A program made the translations under genes and the position numbers. Positions 44,513 through 55,765 of a stretch of 64,000 nt of DNA are shown piece after piece (position 1 is the stretch's first letter; each line of letters starts with the position of its first letter). Source of the DNA: Symbiodinium kawagutii (Eukaryota > Sar > Dinophyceae > Suessiales > Symbiodiniaceae); assembly GCA_009767595.1 (NCBI GenBank), contig VSDK01024180.1, forward strand, positions 245,386 through 309,385, written 5' to 3'. Under the pieces are notes generated by a model, which saw nothing but the letters and a program-made list of their open reading frames with translations, was not told the DNA's origin and searched no databases.

Positions 44513-44944
44513 GTGATTATGATATTTAGCGCAGGCTGGGGTTTCAGTTTCACATTGGGTGAGTATGGTTGAATGGTATCAAGACGGAAGGCCGATGCTA
44601 TCAAACTCCGGAGTTATGAGGGTCCAATTAAGTGATTGTTCCATGCACTAATCTGAATTCATTGAATTGTAGCAGCAGTGAAAGGGATTGCAAGTCTTTT
44701 GAACATTGCATACATTAAATAATATCAACAAACCAAATTTATCAGTAGATGAAGCTGAGCCAATTTTCAGATGATTATCCATGGCTAGACATCCGCAGAA
44801 GCCCCGATTGTGTGCCAATTGCCATCGTCAATTTTGGTGACTTCGCTCCATAAAGGCCCGTCCAACTTGGCAGGCGTAGTGAACTACTACTACATGCTCA
44901 ACTTGCATCCTGCTTGAGCCTGAGAGCCGGGCAACCTTTTCAAG

Positions 44945-45003
44945 CCGATGGGGATGTGCGGTTTCAGGAGCTTGCAAGGTATTTTAAGTACGGGAAATGT
45001 TGA
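44945..45003 (+). CDS. Candidate terminal exon
   Basis: DGDVRFQELARYFKYGKC then TGA at 45,001-45,003; TTCAAG acceptor. It would end the plus-strand gene whose exons lie at 43.3-43.9 kb, just before the HMG-box gene. Confidence 0.35.
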
Positions 45004-45134
45004 GAAGTGCTGGACGAAGGTTGTTCAATCATCCAGTCGCAGGATGGGTCCACTGTCACTTCTTATTCGGCTTATGCGTTTGATAGCTTGTTTGGCTCAA
45101 CATTTTTCGGGCCAATTTTTCATTTTTTGCCGCC

Positions 45135-45447
45135 ATGTCCGCGTCGCCGGCACCAAGCGCTGCAAACACAGAGCCACCAGTGGCAGTCGTCACTGAGAAG
45201 GTACGCCTTTTGGGCGACGCGCTGTGCGGTGGGTATCCAGGGGTATCGGCAGCCCTTGCCTTCGAGGCTCTGGGCATGTCGACTACCCTGCCTAAGATTA
45301 CCCTGGAGCGTTCCGTGCAGCTGATGGATTTGTACGAGGTGACTCGAGAGATCGCTCCGCACATGGCGGCTGCGTGCGGGATCACTCAGGTGCAGGCGGT
45401 TGAGCACCTGGAGCATATGGGCCTTGTGCCTGCGCTCCAGGAGGCCG
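45135..45447 (+). CDS. HMG-box protein gene, exon 1
   Basis: Starts at GCCGCCATG, a strong Kozak context. Encodes MSASPAPSAANTEPPVAV, then LGDALCGGYPGVSAALAFEA and VTREIAPHMAAACGITQVQA. The N-terminal domain is not recognised. The exon must end in phase 1 (about 45,447) to join exon 2. Confidence 0.65.
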
Positions 45448-45729
45448 GGCTTCATGCTAATTTTTTTGTTTTATTGTGTGACATTTCTTATAGAGTGCAT
45501 TGGTTGACATACATTTGCGTATATATAGACATTTCCATTCATTGGCATATTCTACAAATAGATGTAATAAAAATGTGTGTGTGTGTGTTTATCCTTTTTC
45601 CTCCATAAGAAAAACAACTTTTCGGGTAAATGTGCAGCTTCAATTGGTGATATGATCAGCATACGCCATGAAGGTGTACCACACATAACCCTGAGGCTCC
45701 GTCGGCAAGCCTCCCTTCCCCTTTGCCAG

Positions 45730-45815
45730 CCTCGGTGAAGGAAGAGCAATCGGAATCAGACGCGGAATCGTCTGATTCCAAAGCTTCTGAAGAATCTTCA
45801 GCGCTGCGGCTCCAG
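45730..45815 (+). CDS. HMG-box protein gene, exon 2 (acidic linker)
   Basis: Reads SVKEEQSESDAESSDSKASE then ESSALRLQ. Acidic and Ser-rich with a VKEE match to a sumoylation consensus. Donor is CAG|GACGG, an apparent GA donor; a phase-0 end joins exon 3 exactly. Confidence 0.6.
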
Positions 45816-45990
45816 GACGGATTTTGTTGGGTTTTCTCAAATTTTCTTCATAAAGTATGAATAATCTTTGTATCATATTTTGAAAATATTAGTTAGAGCG
45901 TTGGAACACACACACACATATATATATATGTTTTATGCATCTAGTCCGAGATGAATTGCATTGCGCCCGACGGTTGACGGATTACTTCAG

Positions 45991-46338
45991 GAGGACAAGC
46001 GGAAAAGAAAGACGGAGCTGCAGCGATTAAGAAGGGAGAAGGCGGCCAAGGCAAAGCGGGCAACCGCGGATGCGGCGCCCAGAAAGCCCATTGGGGGAGG
46101 GTTTGGAGTTTATCTTAGTGAAAAGCGGAAGAAGTTCCAGGAGAAGTTCCAGGGTAGGCCCGCCACGGCGGTCACCCAGCATGCGAAGATTGAATGGGAC
46201 AAGCTGAGCACGAACCATCAGAAGGCCTACCATGAGGAGTTTAAGAAAAGAATGGAGGCCTATCGTGCTCACGTTGAAGCTAATCCGCCCAGCCTTCCCT
46301 CGTTGTCGAAAAGGCAGAAGGTGAAGAAGGAGGCATAA
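45991..46338 (+). CDS. HMG-box protein gene, exon 3 (HMG box)
   Basis: Opens EDKRKRKTELQRLRREKAAK, then an HMG-box-like domain: RKPIGGGFGVYLSEKRKKFQ ... ATAVTQHAKIEWDKLSTNHQ ... AYHEEFKKRMEAY. The K-P-x-G-x-F-x-V-Y-L start, the W-x-x-L-S turn and the Y-x-x-x-F-K-K end are the canonical landmarks of a minor-groove DNA-binding HMG box. A basic KRQKVKKEA tail, likely a nuclear signal, precedes TAA. HMG-box proteins are abundant in dinoflagellates, where nucleosomal histones are scarce; a role in chromatin is inferred. Confidence 0.8.
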   Translation, partial: EDKRKRKTELQRLRREKAAKAKRATADAAPRKPIGGGFGVYLSEKRKKFQEKFQGRPATAVTQHAKIEWDKLSTNHQKAYHEEFKKRMEAYRAHVEANPPSLPSLSKRQKVKKEA

Positions 46339-47286
46339 TTTTAAATACAATTTTCGAGCCCAAGCTTGATGATTTTTTTCCAATGCCGAGGCAAAAAAGC
46401 ATTCTTTCTCACTGCGCTTTTTGCAGCCTGCTTTCTGACATGTTAATGATCCACGCATGTATAGAGCATTTTTTTGAGATGAGCACAGGTTGACTTGTGA
46501 TTGCACTGCGACATTTAAAATTATCACTTGGATCTAGATGACACGATTGCATCAAATGCATCAGAATGCTGATTTGCTGAGGTCTGGACATCAGAAGTAT
46601 CAGAAGGGGGAATCCGAGCGCGATCAAGGCGCGCACGGTGGATTTGGTCAGGGTGAGATCGGACAACATTTCTTTTTTGACCATTTTTATCACAAATCCA
46701 AAATCTGATGGCACTTGGGAAAAACATTGCGGTGATAGTTTCAACTAGTATTTGAGCCTGAGTGCATTCTGCAAATATGACATGACCAAATTGAAAAATT
46801 TTATCACGTAAAAGTAAAACAATACGCGGTCTTTTTTTGCAACGTTGGGTTGACAGATGGATCATGATTTAAAGAACTGGATTGCAGAGATACCCCAGTT
46901 GGACAAAATCCCGCAAACGTTAACTTACATTTCTTCAATCCATGGGTTTTGCTGAGGCTTATTTTTGATTTGGGGATCCAGTCGACTAAGCTAAGGGGAA
47001 CTTTGTGATCACAAACCCCAACGAGACCACTAGATGCCAGCCATCAGTCCGCATTCGCTGACCAGCCAGCCAACTCTTTGGCGTCATCCCAGCTGAGTAG
47101 GCACCAAGGGTTCCAGCGAAGTTTGACGCTTCAGGAATGGAAGGCCGTTTGCAAAAACCCAATGTGAGACCGCTTTTTTTGTTGCCCTAGCACATGTCAT
47201 CATCTATATAATTAAGTAAAATAATGCTCACTGATGATGACGGTTTGACACCTTGAAGGTCGATCCATGTTGTGTGTTGAAGGCAT
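46339..47286. other. Intergenic region between convergent genes
   Basis: About 950 bp between the TAA of the HMG-box gene and the stop of the minus-strand gene. Minus-strand frames at 46,027-46,865 lack coding bias. Confidence 0.5.
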
Positions 47287-47336
47287 TCACATTTTCTTGG
47301 CAGGCTGCTTTGATGCAAAAGCTCTTCGCGTAGCAC
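47287..47336 (-). CDS. Lysine-rich protein gene, last exon
   Basis: Minus strand: completes PG then ATRRAFASKQPAKKM and TGA. TTTAG acceptor; two bases finish the codon opened by the previous exon (phase 1). Confidence 0.65.
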
Positions 47337-47536
47337 CTAAACTTGAGTTGGTTAATTAACATGATCAGTAAACAGGTGCGCAGTGGTATAACCGATACAC
47401 TCTTGACCAAGGTCCTGACACCACACCAATGCTTTGATGTGCATCGGGCCCAGCAATCGTTCACGACATCACCAAGCCAATGGGGGGCACAGGATCAGCT
47501 ACAGAATGTGTTGGGTTTGGTACTTCTGATCCTTAC

Positions 47537-47599
47537 CAGGAAGATCCTCGACATAGAAGTGGTCATCAGCAATGGCTCGAAGTCCAGCGAAGGTGGCGT
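47537..47599 (-). CDS. Lysine-rich protein gene, exon
   Basis: Minus strand: ATFAGLRAIADDHFYVEDLP, acceptor TTACAAG, donor G|GTAAGG. Compact acidic segment likely to fold. Confidence 0.7.
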
Positions 47600-47768
47600 C
47601 TTGTAAGGAAGTGGACATAGTTATGATCAAATTTGGAATGTTTAACTTGTACAGTCGATTGAACTGGAAGGTTGATTGAACTGAAAAAACATATGCATAT
47701 GTCTTGTTTGGGTCCAGTCCTTATCATCATCATGATCAATCTTTGCTTTCTTCGCTTTTTTTCAGGAC

Positions 47769-48024
47769 TTAGTGTCTTCTGGGGTTTTACCTTCACTCGT
47801 TTTGATTTATTCATGGCTGAAGCTTGAGGGTCTCTGGGTGACCTCCCTCGAGACTTCTTGCCTTTTCCTTTAGATGCTCTACCCTTAACCTTTCCTTTTC
47901 CTTTCGATCCCTGCTTGCTGGTTTTTTTCTGAGCAATCTTAGAACAGTGTGATGACTCTTCCTTCCGCTTTTCATTTTCATATGATTGCCTAGCCCTGGC
48001 AGCTTTGCGAAGTAGTTTTTGGGC
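47769..48024 (-). CDS. Lysine-rich protein gene, exon
   Basis: Minus strand: AQKLLRKAARARQSYENEKR then KEESSHCSKIAQKKTSKQGS, KGKGKVKGRASKGKGKKSRG and NKSKRVKVKPQKT. The GKGK/KKSRGRSP tract is typical of nuclear or nucleolar proteins and histone-like tails. Phase 0 in, 1 out (donor GTCCTG). Confidence 0.65.
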
Positions 48025-48180
48025 CTAGCAAGAGCTAGTACTGAGTTCAAAATTTGGTTTATCTATGGCGTTAGTTGACGAAAAAAAACACCATCAATAT
48101 TTCTGAATGGTGAGCAAGATTGATTAGTCCAAGGATATCCAAATTGACATTCCTGCAATTTTATGTGATGCTGGCTAGGC

Positions 48181-48278
48181 CTCTCTGGGATGCTCCGGAT
48201 CAGGACTGTTCTCTCTGGAGATCAGGTGCTTGGTTGCTTCAGCGGCGGCGGCAGTGCACATGAATTCATTAAGGAGAA
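48181..48278 (-). CDS. Lysine-rich protein gene, exon
   Basis: Minus strand: LLNEFMCTAAAAEATKHLIS then RENSPDPEHPRE, acceptor ATTCAG, GC donor (GAG|GCC), phase 0 into the next exon. Upstream exons and the start codon were not found. Confidence 0.55.
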
Positions 48279-48297
48279 CTGAATGAAGAAATTCCAA

Positions 48298-48514
48298 TAT
48301 GCCAAAAGCTATGCCTGATAGAATGCCAAAAGCTATGCCAAATAGAATGTCAGAAGCTATGCCAGATACAATGCCAAAAGCTACGCCAGATAGAATGCCA
48401 AAAGCTATGCCAGATAGAATGCCAAAAGCTATGCCAGATAGAATGCCAAAAACTCTGCCAGATAGAATGCCAAAAGCCATGCCAAATAGAATGTCAGAAG
48501 CTATGCCAGATAGA
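48298..48514. repeat. 24-bp tandem repeat, array 2
   Basis: Nine copies of GCCAAAAGCTATGCCAGATA + GAAT, about 20 nt from the acceptor of the minus-strand exon at 48,278. On the minus strand it reads GILSGIAF repeats, but it is more likely intronic. Confidence 0.95.
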
Positions 48515-48555
48515 CCTGTGTCGGATTTGCGTGTGATGGTGGGGATCACACGAAG

Positions 48556-48651
48556 TAAAGTACTTTGTTTTCAATCATGTGTTTATAATTAACAACTGTT
48601 TGCTTTTTTTTTGCTATTAGTAGTCATAGGGGTTGAAACCACCAACCAGAT
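48556..48651. mobile_element. Inverted-repeat element, family B copy 6
   Basis: Clear right arm GGGGTTGAAACCACCAACCA; weak left arm. Confidence 0.5.
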
Positions 48652-49024
48652 GTTCAGATATGTTTCTTAATGAATCCAAATCCTATGGATGATGATGAAT
48701 TTTTTTCAGTTTCTTAAACAAATCTTGATCTTAACATGGATTAACCATGGATCTCGTTGCATCTTCATCACTGATGTTTGTTTGGCTCATATCCACATAC
48801 TGACCAGCAATAATCATGCCGAACAGTGATACTTGATTAATTTACTCACTAAAATGACTAAAAGGTGAGGGTTCCTTGTTATGACTTGGTTCGTAGCCTT
48901 TTTAAAGCAGCTAGTTATATCTACCATGACTAGTAGTTACCCCAGTTCTAAGCCAACAACTCCCTATCAGCTGGGGGCCTCGGGTTTGTCGTAGGGGTGG
49001 CCCTCGGCTTCCCTCGGCCCTCAG

Positions 49025-49138
49025 GTTCTGGCTGATTGGTCGAAGAAGCGACGAGGAAATCTGCATTTGGAGCGCTTTTTCGAGCGCGGATTCGGCAGAC
49101 GGGCCGGATCCGATGCTTGGCGATTGGATGACTTGGAG
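49025..49138 (+). CDS. Exon 1 found of unidentified plus-strand gene
   Basis: VLADWSKKRRGNLHLERFFE then RGFGRRAGSDAWRLDDLE between CCCTCAG and GAG|GTCGTG; 38 whole codons. Confidence 0.5.
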
Positions 49139-49355
49139 GTCGTGATGATTGAAACCGAGGTGGTTAAACAAAGGTGGTGCACCCGAGGTGGTTCAGATAT
49201 AGCTAGCGCCTAGGGCAACTATTATTTGTGGTCACGTTGGGTATAAGTTTTGCTTAGATGGCAAATTCACCAACTCACCAACTTGTCAGTGAGGGGTACA
49301 GCTCCGTACTCGTGCTTTCTTCTCGGTCCCACAGTCTTGGTAGTAATCGTTGGAA

Positions 49356-49567
49356 TCATCATCATCATCATCATCATCAACACCATCAACACCATCAACA
49401 CCATCATCATCATCATCATCATCAACATCATCAACATCATCATCATCATCAACATCATCAACATCATCATCATCATAATCATCATCATCATCAACATCAT
49501 CAACATCATCATCATCATAATCATCATCATCATCAACATCATGATGATGATGATGATGATGATGATG
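49356..49567. repeat. (ATC/AAC)n then (ATG)n microsatellite
   Basis: About 210 bp; the strand flips from ATC to ATG units at 49,541, giving a self-complementary tract. Confidence 0.95.
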
Positions 49568-50382
49568 GATGCTGAAGATGGATGACAATGGATCTGGATC
49601 ATTCTGGGTGATGTTTATGGGCAATAAGTAGCATCGTCATTTTGGACGATGATAATCATGATGAAGGATCATAATGAGATATTCAATGTCGTCAATCGCC
49701 CCTTTAACCATTAAATCATGAGTATTCACCAGTCACCCACCTGTATCCACCAAGAATTTAACCACTTCATTTTTAATCATCAATGAATTATCAATCATAC
49801 AATCGTTTAAGACATCCATAGACATGATGAAATAACATCGCTATACATTTAGAGAGAGAGAGAGAGATTTAAACACTGAATAGAGAGAAATGGAACCATA
49901 AAACCAACTAATGAATGATCAATCATCATCAGTAAAACCAGATAATCACCAAATAACATCAGTACCAATTACAACCATAAATCAAATAAGCCCAAAGAAC
50001 TATCGAACAATCATGACTATAAGAACCAAAAGGTTGATCATGAATTGAAACCAACTGGAACCAGCTAACCACCAAACCAAAAAACGGTGAAATAGAACCT
50101 ATAAATCACCAGTGATGTTTCCCACCAATCCAACCACCATTGGTACATAAAATTCAACCATAAACCACCAGTCCAACCACTACTAACCCATTATTGTTGG
50201 TTCATACTGACTCATTATTGTTGGTAAATCCCCATTATCGACCATTAACTAGCCACATTAGTTGGTTGGTTTCTGATGATCGTATCTACCTGTTATTGTT
50301 GGTTATCATCCCCTATTATTAATCATTAACCAGCCGGTGATCCTTCTGGGGATCTTCCGAGGCCTCCGTCCGTTCTTCGGAG

Positions 50383-50488
50383 CTCGTTGCCCCGCGGCCT
50401 CGTGGTGCTGGGCCGTTACGACGCCAACGTCGTCGACGGCCTCCAGCGGCGTCCGCGCCTCGTGGTGACGACCCCCGAGGGCGAGCGA
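50383..50488 (+). CDS. Exon of the same unidentified gene
   Basis: SLPRGLVVLGRYDANVVDGL then QRRPRLVVTTPEGER, CGGAG acceptor, GTTACG donor. GC-rich with strong codon bias. Confidence 0.5.
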
Positions 50489-51822
50489 GTTACGGGTTGG
50501 AAGGCGCCAGTTCGGTGGTGAAGCGAGCTGGTGATGGGTAGTGGTTGATGGTTGGTATTCACCTTCATAAAGACTTATAATGAACCATAGCTATGGTGAT
50601 GGGTCAAGGTGAAACCTCCAGTTAATGGTGATGGGCAATGGTTGGTGGGTAATGGTTGATGGGTAATGGTTCTAGCTCCAGTGAATGGTAAATACTTGTG
50701 GTTAGTGAATGGTTAGTGGTTAGTTGTAGGTAATGGTTAGGCAATGGTTAGTTGATGGCTGGCTAAACCAAGGATTAGATAAATGTTAGGTAATGGTTAA
50801 TGGTGTTGAACAAACTTAAGTGAATGATTAATGGTTATAGCTCCAGTTCATGGTTAATACTTATGTTTAGTAAATGGTTTGTTAATGCATGGTTATACTT
50901 ATGGTTATACTTATGGTTATACTTATGGTTATACTTGTGGTTATATTTCATATTTATATAGTTAACTGTTTGCTGATTCAAAGATTAGATATGGTTATGA
51001 AATGAACTGATGGTTGGTTTGATCATGGTTACACGGTGGGGCCCTTTGGTTGTAAGTTGCTGAAGCCATTTCACGTTAAATCCACCATTAGCCTAGTAGT
51101 TGCCCTCGTTTTTATACCCAGCCAATGGTTTGTTTGGGCATGTACTGGTTAATGATAGTGAGTAGGATTGGTAATTATGGTTGGCTAATGGATGCTAATC
51201 GTTATAGTTGATGATTAGGTAATGGTTAGCTAAGCTAAACCAAGGATTATACAGGCTTATGGTTGGTGCGGTCACGCATGTTGGTTAGCTAACGGCTACT
51301 TGAGCCGACACCTGCAGAGGGCAAACCGTTGGATGCCCCGGCAAAAAAGTAGTGAGCTTGAGAAAAAATGCTGGTTGGTTTAAGTGTTTAAGAAGCCATG
51401 CAAGTGATGATTGGCAGTGGATTTGTTGGTTTAGCAAGTACTGGTCGGGCTTCGAGTCAGCTGACTGTTGGTGGGTTTAGAAAGCAATGCGTGGTCGTAT
51501 TACACTATAAGGGTTTTTGCAGAGTGGCAACCCCCCCAATCAGCTAACTTAGCTTGTAGCCTAGCTAGGTTGGCTACCAGTTGTGGAAGATAGAAGTCCA
51601 GTCAAATCGCTTCAAACTACTTCTTTGCACTGGTTATTAAACTGACGTCCTTTTTCTGTGATCCAATAGTTAGTTGATGTATGAATGTGGTTAAACCAAT
51701 GGCCGTTGTTTCATTGGTCAACATCCTTGCTGAACTGATCAATGATAAGGGCTGAACAAGGGATCACCCTGGCCTGAGCTGGAAAAAAATCCAAACGTTT
51801 GGTTAGCCCCATTCGACTCACA
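50489..51822. other. Intron, TGGTTAGTGG-rich
   Basis: Includes five tandem ATGGTTATACTT units at 50,889-50,947 and many AATGGTTAG words. No gene seen. Confidence 0.5.
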
Positions 51823-51922
51823 TTCTGGCTGGTGATTGGGAGCTGTGGCTGAAGCCCAGGGTATCCCGAGCCCTTTTAAAGGGGGAGCCCGGCCAGGAGC
51901 AGCGCCCGTGCACCCAATGGTA
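51823..51922. mobile_element. Family C element copy
   Basis: CTGGCTGGTGATTGGGAGC, GGGTATCCCGAGCCC, TTTTAAAGGGGGAGCC and CCAATGGTAG. Confidence 0.65.
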
Positions 51923-51951
51923 GCGTTAAGCTGATCCAATGTCAGTTGAAG

Positions 51952-52088
51952 CCATGGCAACCGACGCCGGTGGCCAAGCCCGGGTGGGTCGATGCCAAAC
52001 GCCGATCGTGCAGGTGCGATCGGAAAGCACCGATGTGCTGATCCGTTCATCCTTGGAGATCGCAGAGGAGTCGGTCACGATGACGTTG
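51952..52088 (+). CDS. Exon of the same unidentified gene
   Basis: MATDAGGQARVGRCQTPIVQ, VRSESTDVLIRSSLEIAEES, VTMTL; TTGAAG acceptor, GTTGCC donor, phase 0 out. Confidence 0.45.
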
Positions 52089-52121
52089 GTTGCCGCATGT
52101 CATGATCCCAATGATTCACCT

Positions 52122-52237
52122 GGTGGTTTCGCAAGCCATGGGGGAATCCCCAAAGTTATGAGTTACGGGTGGTTTAGTACTAGAAATGATTGATCAGGTG
52201 GATGATTTGGGGGTTCCCGAATTTTGAGAAAGCACCG
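52122..52237. mobile_element. Inverted-repeat element, family A copy 8
   Basis: GGTGGTTTCGCAAGCCATGG ... CGAATTTTGAGAAAGCACC. Confidence 0.75.
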
Positions 52238-53345
52238 CCTGACTAATGGTCGTTGTGATGGGTGTTGTCGCAGTGAATCATGGTTGGACAATGGTTAGCC
52301 GCTGATGAGTGACTACTTGTTTTGATATTGCTTGATGATTTTTCAATATAGATCTCGCATTCACAACTCTGTTCATCAGTGTGAGTCAGACTGACCACAT
52401 GAAGAACAAACAAAACACATATCCTGAACCGTTAAAATGTTAGATAACTGACGTAAATCAGTGCAATCAGTCCCAATAAGGTACTGCATGACCCACTAGG
52501 TAACAACAGGGATAGCAGAGGCCTGGGTCCACTTTGTTTGTGTATTGGCATGTATGTAATGCATGCATAAATTTATATATTCAATTATGCGACGTGTATT
52601 TGCGTGTGTGCATGTAAAAATGGTGACGCACGAACACAGCACGCGTGTGTATACTCTTGTATATATTTACATGTTTACAGATACACATGTCCCGGTTGTC
52701 GTGCACCACATGCGGTCTTACGTGCTTACACATCCTTACTTTTCATTACTTTTCCTCATGTATTTATATGTTTCTATTCTGTTGCTATTGAAACTATTCT
52801 TCGCATCTCTTACCCAGCATGAACAATCAATCATCATGACTCATCAGAGTGCTATTCGTCACGTAGATGAATGAGCCTTACCAACCTGACGTGCTCATGA
52901 ACCAGCATTCGCCAATAGTAGCCGCTATTCCTCATCATTAGCTGTCAATTACAGATGCTCATCAACCATCATTGGCCGACGCGCCTGCGATTGACCATTG
53001 TTCACCTGACTGTTTGTTCACCTTCTCATTCACCATGCATTCACTGTGACCATCATTTAACAACCATCACTATAAAACCCTCACCATCTCGAATCACTAG
53101 AAAACAATGATAATGGAATCATTGTAGAACTACCATTTTAAAAAAATCATCGCAATACAGCGAACATTCCAATAAAACCATTCAATCATTCGTAAAACAA
53201 TCACGATTTTACAACCATCACTATGAAACCATGACTAAGAAAACATCACCATAAAACCACAAAAGAAATGACCCAAAAAGCCAACACATCCATCCACATG
53301 GCACCATCCACATGGCACCAGCTTCGGTGTCTCAGCTTCCTCCAG

Positions 53346-53457
53346 GAGCTGCTGCCGTCCCCTGCCGCCCTGGAAGCGCAACTCCGCTTTCGCTTCGGAG
53401 ACGCGGCGCCCAACCTGGCGCAGCTGAGAGCGGCAGAGGGTGCGGCCGCGGCGATGG
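53346..53457 (+). CDS. Exon of the same unidentified gene
   Basis: ELLPSPAALEAQLRFRFGDA then APNLAQLRAAEGAAAAM; enters in phase 0 as the previous exon requires and leaves in phase 1 (GTTGAC). Confidence 0.5.
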
Positions 53458-53782
53458 GTTGACGGTGAAGTGGTGAGTGGATGAAGCAACCAGGAAGGTA
53501 AGGGCAGGAGCCACCAGGGGGTGGCTGTTCGCCAAATGGATCAAAATGGTAGGAAGTGGTGGTTAAGTGATGGTTGGATGGTGCTTGGTGGTTTCTTGCT
53601 CAAGAAGCTATGTTCAATGATTAATGATGGTTAGTTGAGGAGTTCAAAGGTCAGTGAATGGATATACCAGGGCTGGATGGCAAGCGGAGTGTGGCCTCAT
53701 CCTACCGAGCTTGAGCTCTTGGGAAGTGGTGACGAAAGAGGCAGCTGACCGTTTGTAGGAACCAATTCATGATCATTCATGA

Positions 53783-53783
<1 letters not shown>

Positions 53784-53827
<44 letters not shown>
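53784..53827. repeat. (ATC)n microsatellite
   Basis: About 44 bp of ATC. Confidence 0.95.
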
Positions 53828-53828
<1 letters not shown>

Positions 53829-54184
53829 ATTAGATCCATTTATGTTTGCATATGTATTTTCATATGTTATATGTAATAGTTTTTTTCAGATAGGTACCCA
53901 TGATTCATCAATGCTTTGCAACTCACGAAATAAACAAATCCAAAACCATGATTTCGAGAGAGGAACGATTTGTTCAATGATCACGTGTTGTTCATTGATG
54001 CTCATCAACAAATTTATTTATATTTTGTTTGAATTCAATGCTTGCTGAACTTCATCATTCATTAATGATCAATTCATGCTTTGTACACCAATGAGCCACA
54101 AAATCACTCACAATTTGTTCATCTTCTATGAAATTCTTGATCATCAACCAACAATGGTTGAAGCATGGCTATTGCTCATCATTT

Positions 54185-54273
54185 GGAGGTGTCTCAAAAC
54201 AGCGAACCCCCAAAATGGTTTGTTTATTATTACTTAAAAGCTTAATAGTGGTCCCCTATTTTGAGAAACCACC
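54185..54273. mobile_element. Inverted-repeat element, family A copy 9
   Basis: GGTGTCTCAAAACAGCGAAC ... CCCCTATTTTGAGAAACCAC. Confidence 0.8.
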
Positions 54274-54412
54274 ATCATTAATGATCAATGCTTAATGGCT
54301 ATTACTTGTTAATCATTAATGATCAATTCACCATGATTTATTCATCATTTCTTCCAAAACTGCTCGTGTTGATGCGGGTGAACTCATGGCTCGTTGTCGT
54401 CGCCGTCACCAG

Positions 54413-54531
54413 GTGAGCCCCTGAGCTCCGGTCATGGCGACGTGGTGCTTCAAGTGCTGGCGCCCGCGCTGGGAACGGAGGGCCGAAGCAACTACGTGGC
54501 TTGGCGCGAGCTGGGGATGGTTGGCCTCGAG
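54413..54531 (+). CDS. Exon of the same unidentified gene
   Basis: EPLSSGHGDVVLQVLAPALG then TEGRSNYVAWRELGMVGLE; phase 1 in, 0 out (GAG|GCC). Confidence 0.5.
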
Positions 54532-55673
54532 GCCAAGGGATGGGATTCAGAGCCCATTTTCGCCGAAGTCTAAGCAGTTAGGAAGGGTTAGAAGGGTTCA
54601 AAGCAAGCTAAGCTACAGTTAGCTTAGGAAAGGGGTTAGAATTTTGGCAAGAAATCCATGTTCTTTTCGTTCTGCGGGGTATTTTTTCCTTCTAATCTAA
54701 ACTCTTTGGTGGCGCCTGGTGCTGAGATTTTGCAATGCAAAAAGTGGGATGGAGTGAATGTCTGCCAATGTTTAAGAGCCGGGCAGTTATTGCACTGGCA
54801 CCAGTTGGAATTCGATCACCAGGAGAACAAATTGTTGGTTTCGTAGAATGAATCGGTATGTTTCAATCGCTTGACGGTTCGAATGGCGTTCCAGTTGTGG
54901 TAAATCCGGCAGAGCATGGATAAGAGTTGTTGATGATCAAATTAACGTTGATTAATGGCTAACAATAACCATGACTTAGTATAGTTCATCAACAACCACC
55001 GAATATTGAATGTCAACCAAATAATAACCAGTTGAATAATTGTAGTGGTTGTTTGGCATGATAAAGCTCCCCAGAATTTCCTGATGCTCATGAAGCCCAG
55101 TTTTACCACGTTTCGCTTGTGGTTCCCCAGTGTTGGCTCATCAATGGCTAGATCTGCCATGTTGACACGTTATTCTTTCATCCTGCTAAATCTAACTAAA
55201 TCTGTTAAGCTAGCCATCAGGCATGAGAATCACATTTATTGACATTTCATCGTCTCTGGGTTAGCACCTTATCCGCAAGATGAGATGATAAATCAGTTTT
55301 CTTACCATCAGCTACCCGCACCGATCTCCTGCTCTCGTGTGACGTGAACGAATACTAAGGCCTGGACGCAACATTGCCAACCATATTTGACACAAACTCA
55401 GCATTAGCTTATTGTTTTCTGATCATGAACGAACCAACTGACCATCAATTGATCATCGTTAATCACCTCATGAACCATTTGATGAAGCATTCATTTACAA
55501 TCAAACCCCATTATCCACCAACTCACCATTTTACTAACGATCCATCAACCATTAATTGACCCACCATTAGACCTTACCAATGAACTAACTATTCGTCAAT
55601 CAATGGTCAACAAATCACAAACTGACAACTAACAAATCTTGGACTCACCATCAAACGACATGTTGACATGCAC

Positions 55674-55765
55674 CTTGACCCTCAATTACCCCGTAAAAAT
55701 GGGTGAGCTTGTCCCCGAATAATAGGTATTGATTGTTGAAATGTAGGATAGTTGAGAGTCAAGGT
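55674..55765. mobile_element. Inverted-repeat element, family E-like copy
   Basis: CTTGACCCTCAATTACC ... TTGAGAGTCAAG. Its left part recurs at 43,727-43,770. Confidence 0.55.

Noticed and set aside
44227..48514. CRISPR-like arrays
   Set aside because: The repeats are contiguous tandem units without spacers, in a eukaryotic genome.
48298..48549. Glycine-zipper protein encoded by the GILSGIAF repeats on the minus strand
   Set aside because: The array adjoins a splice acceptor and is shared with a non-coding array at 44.4 kb, so it is more likely intronic.
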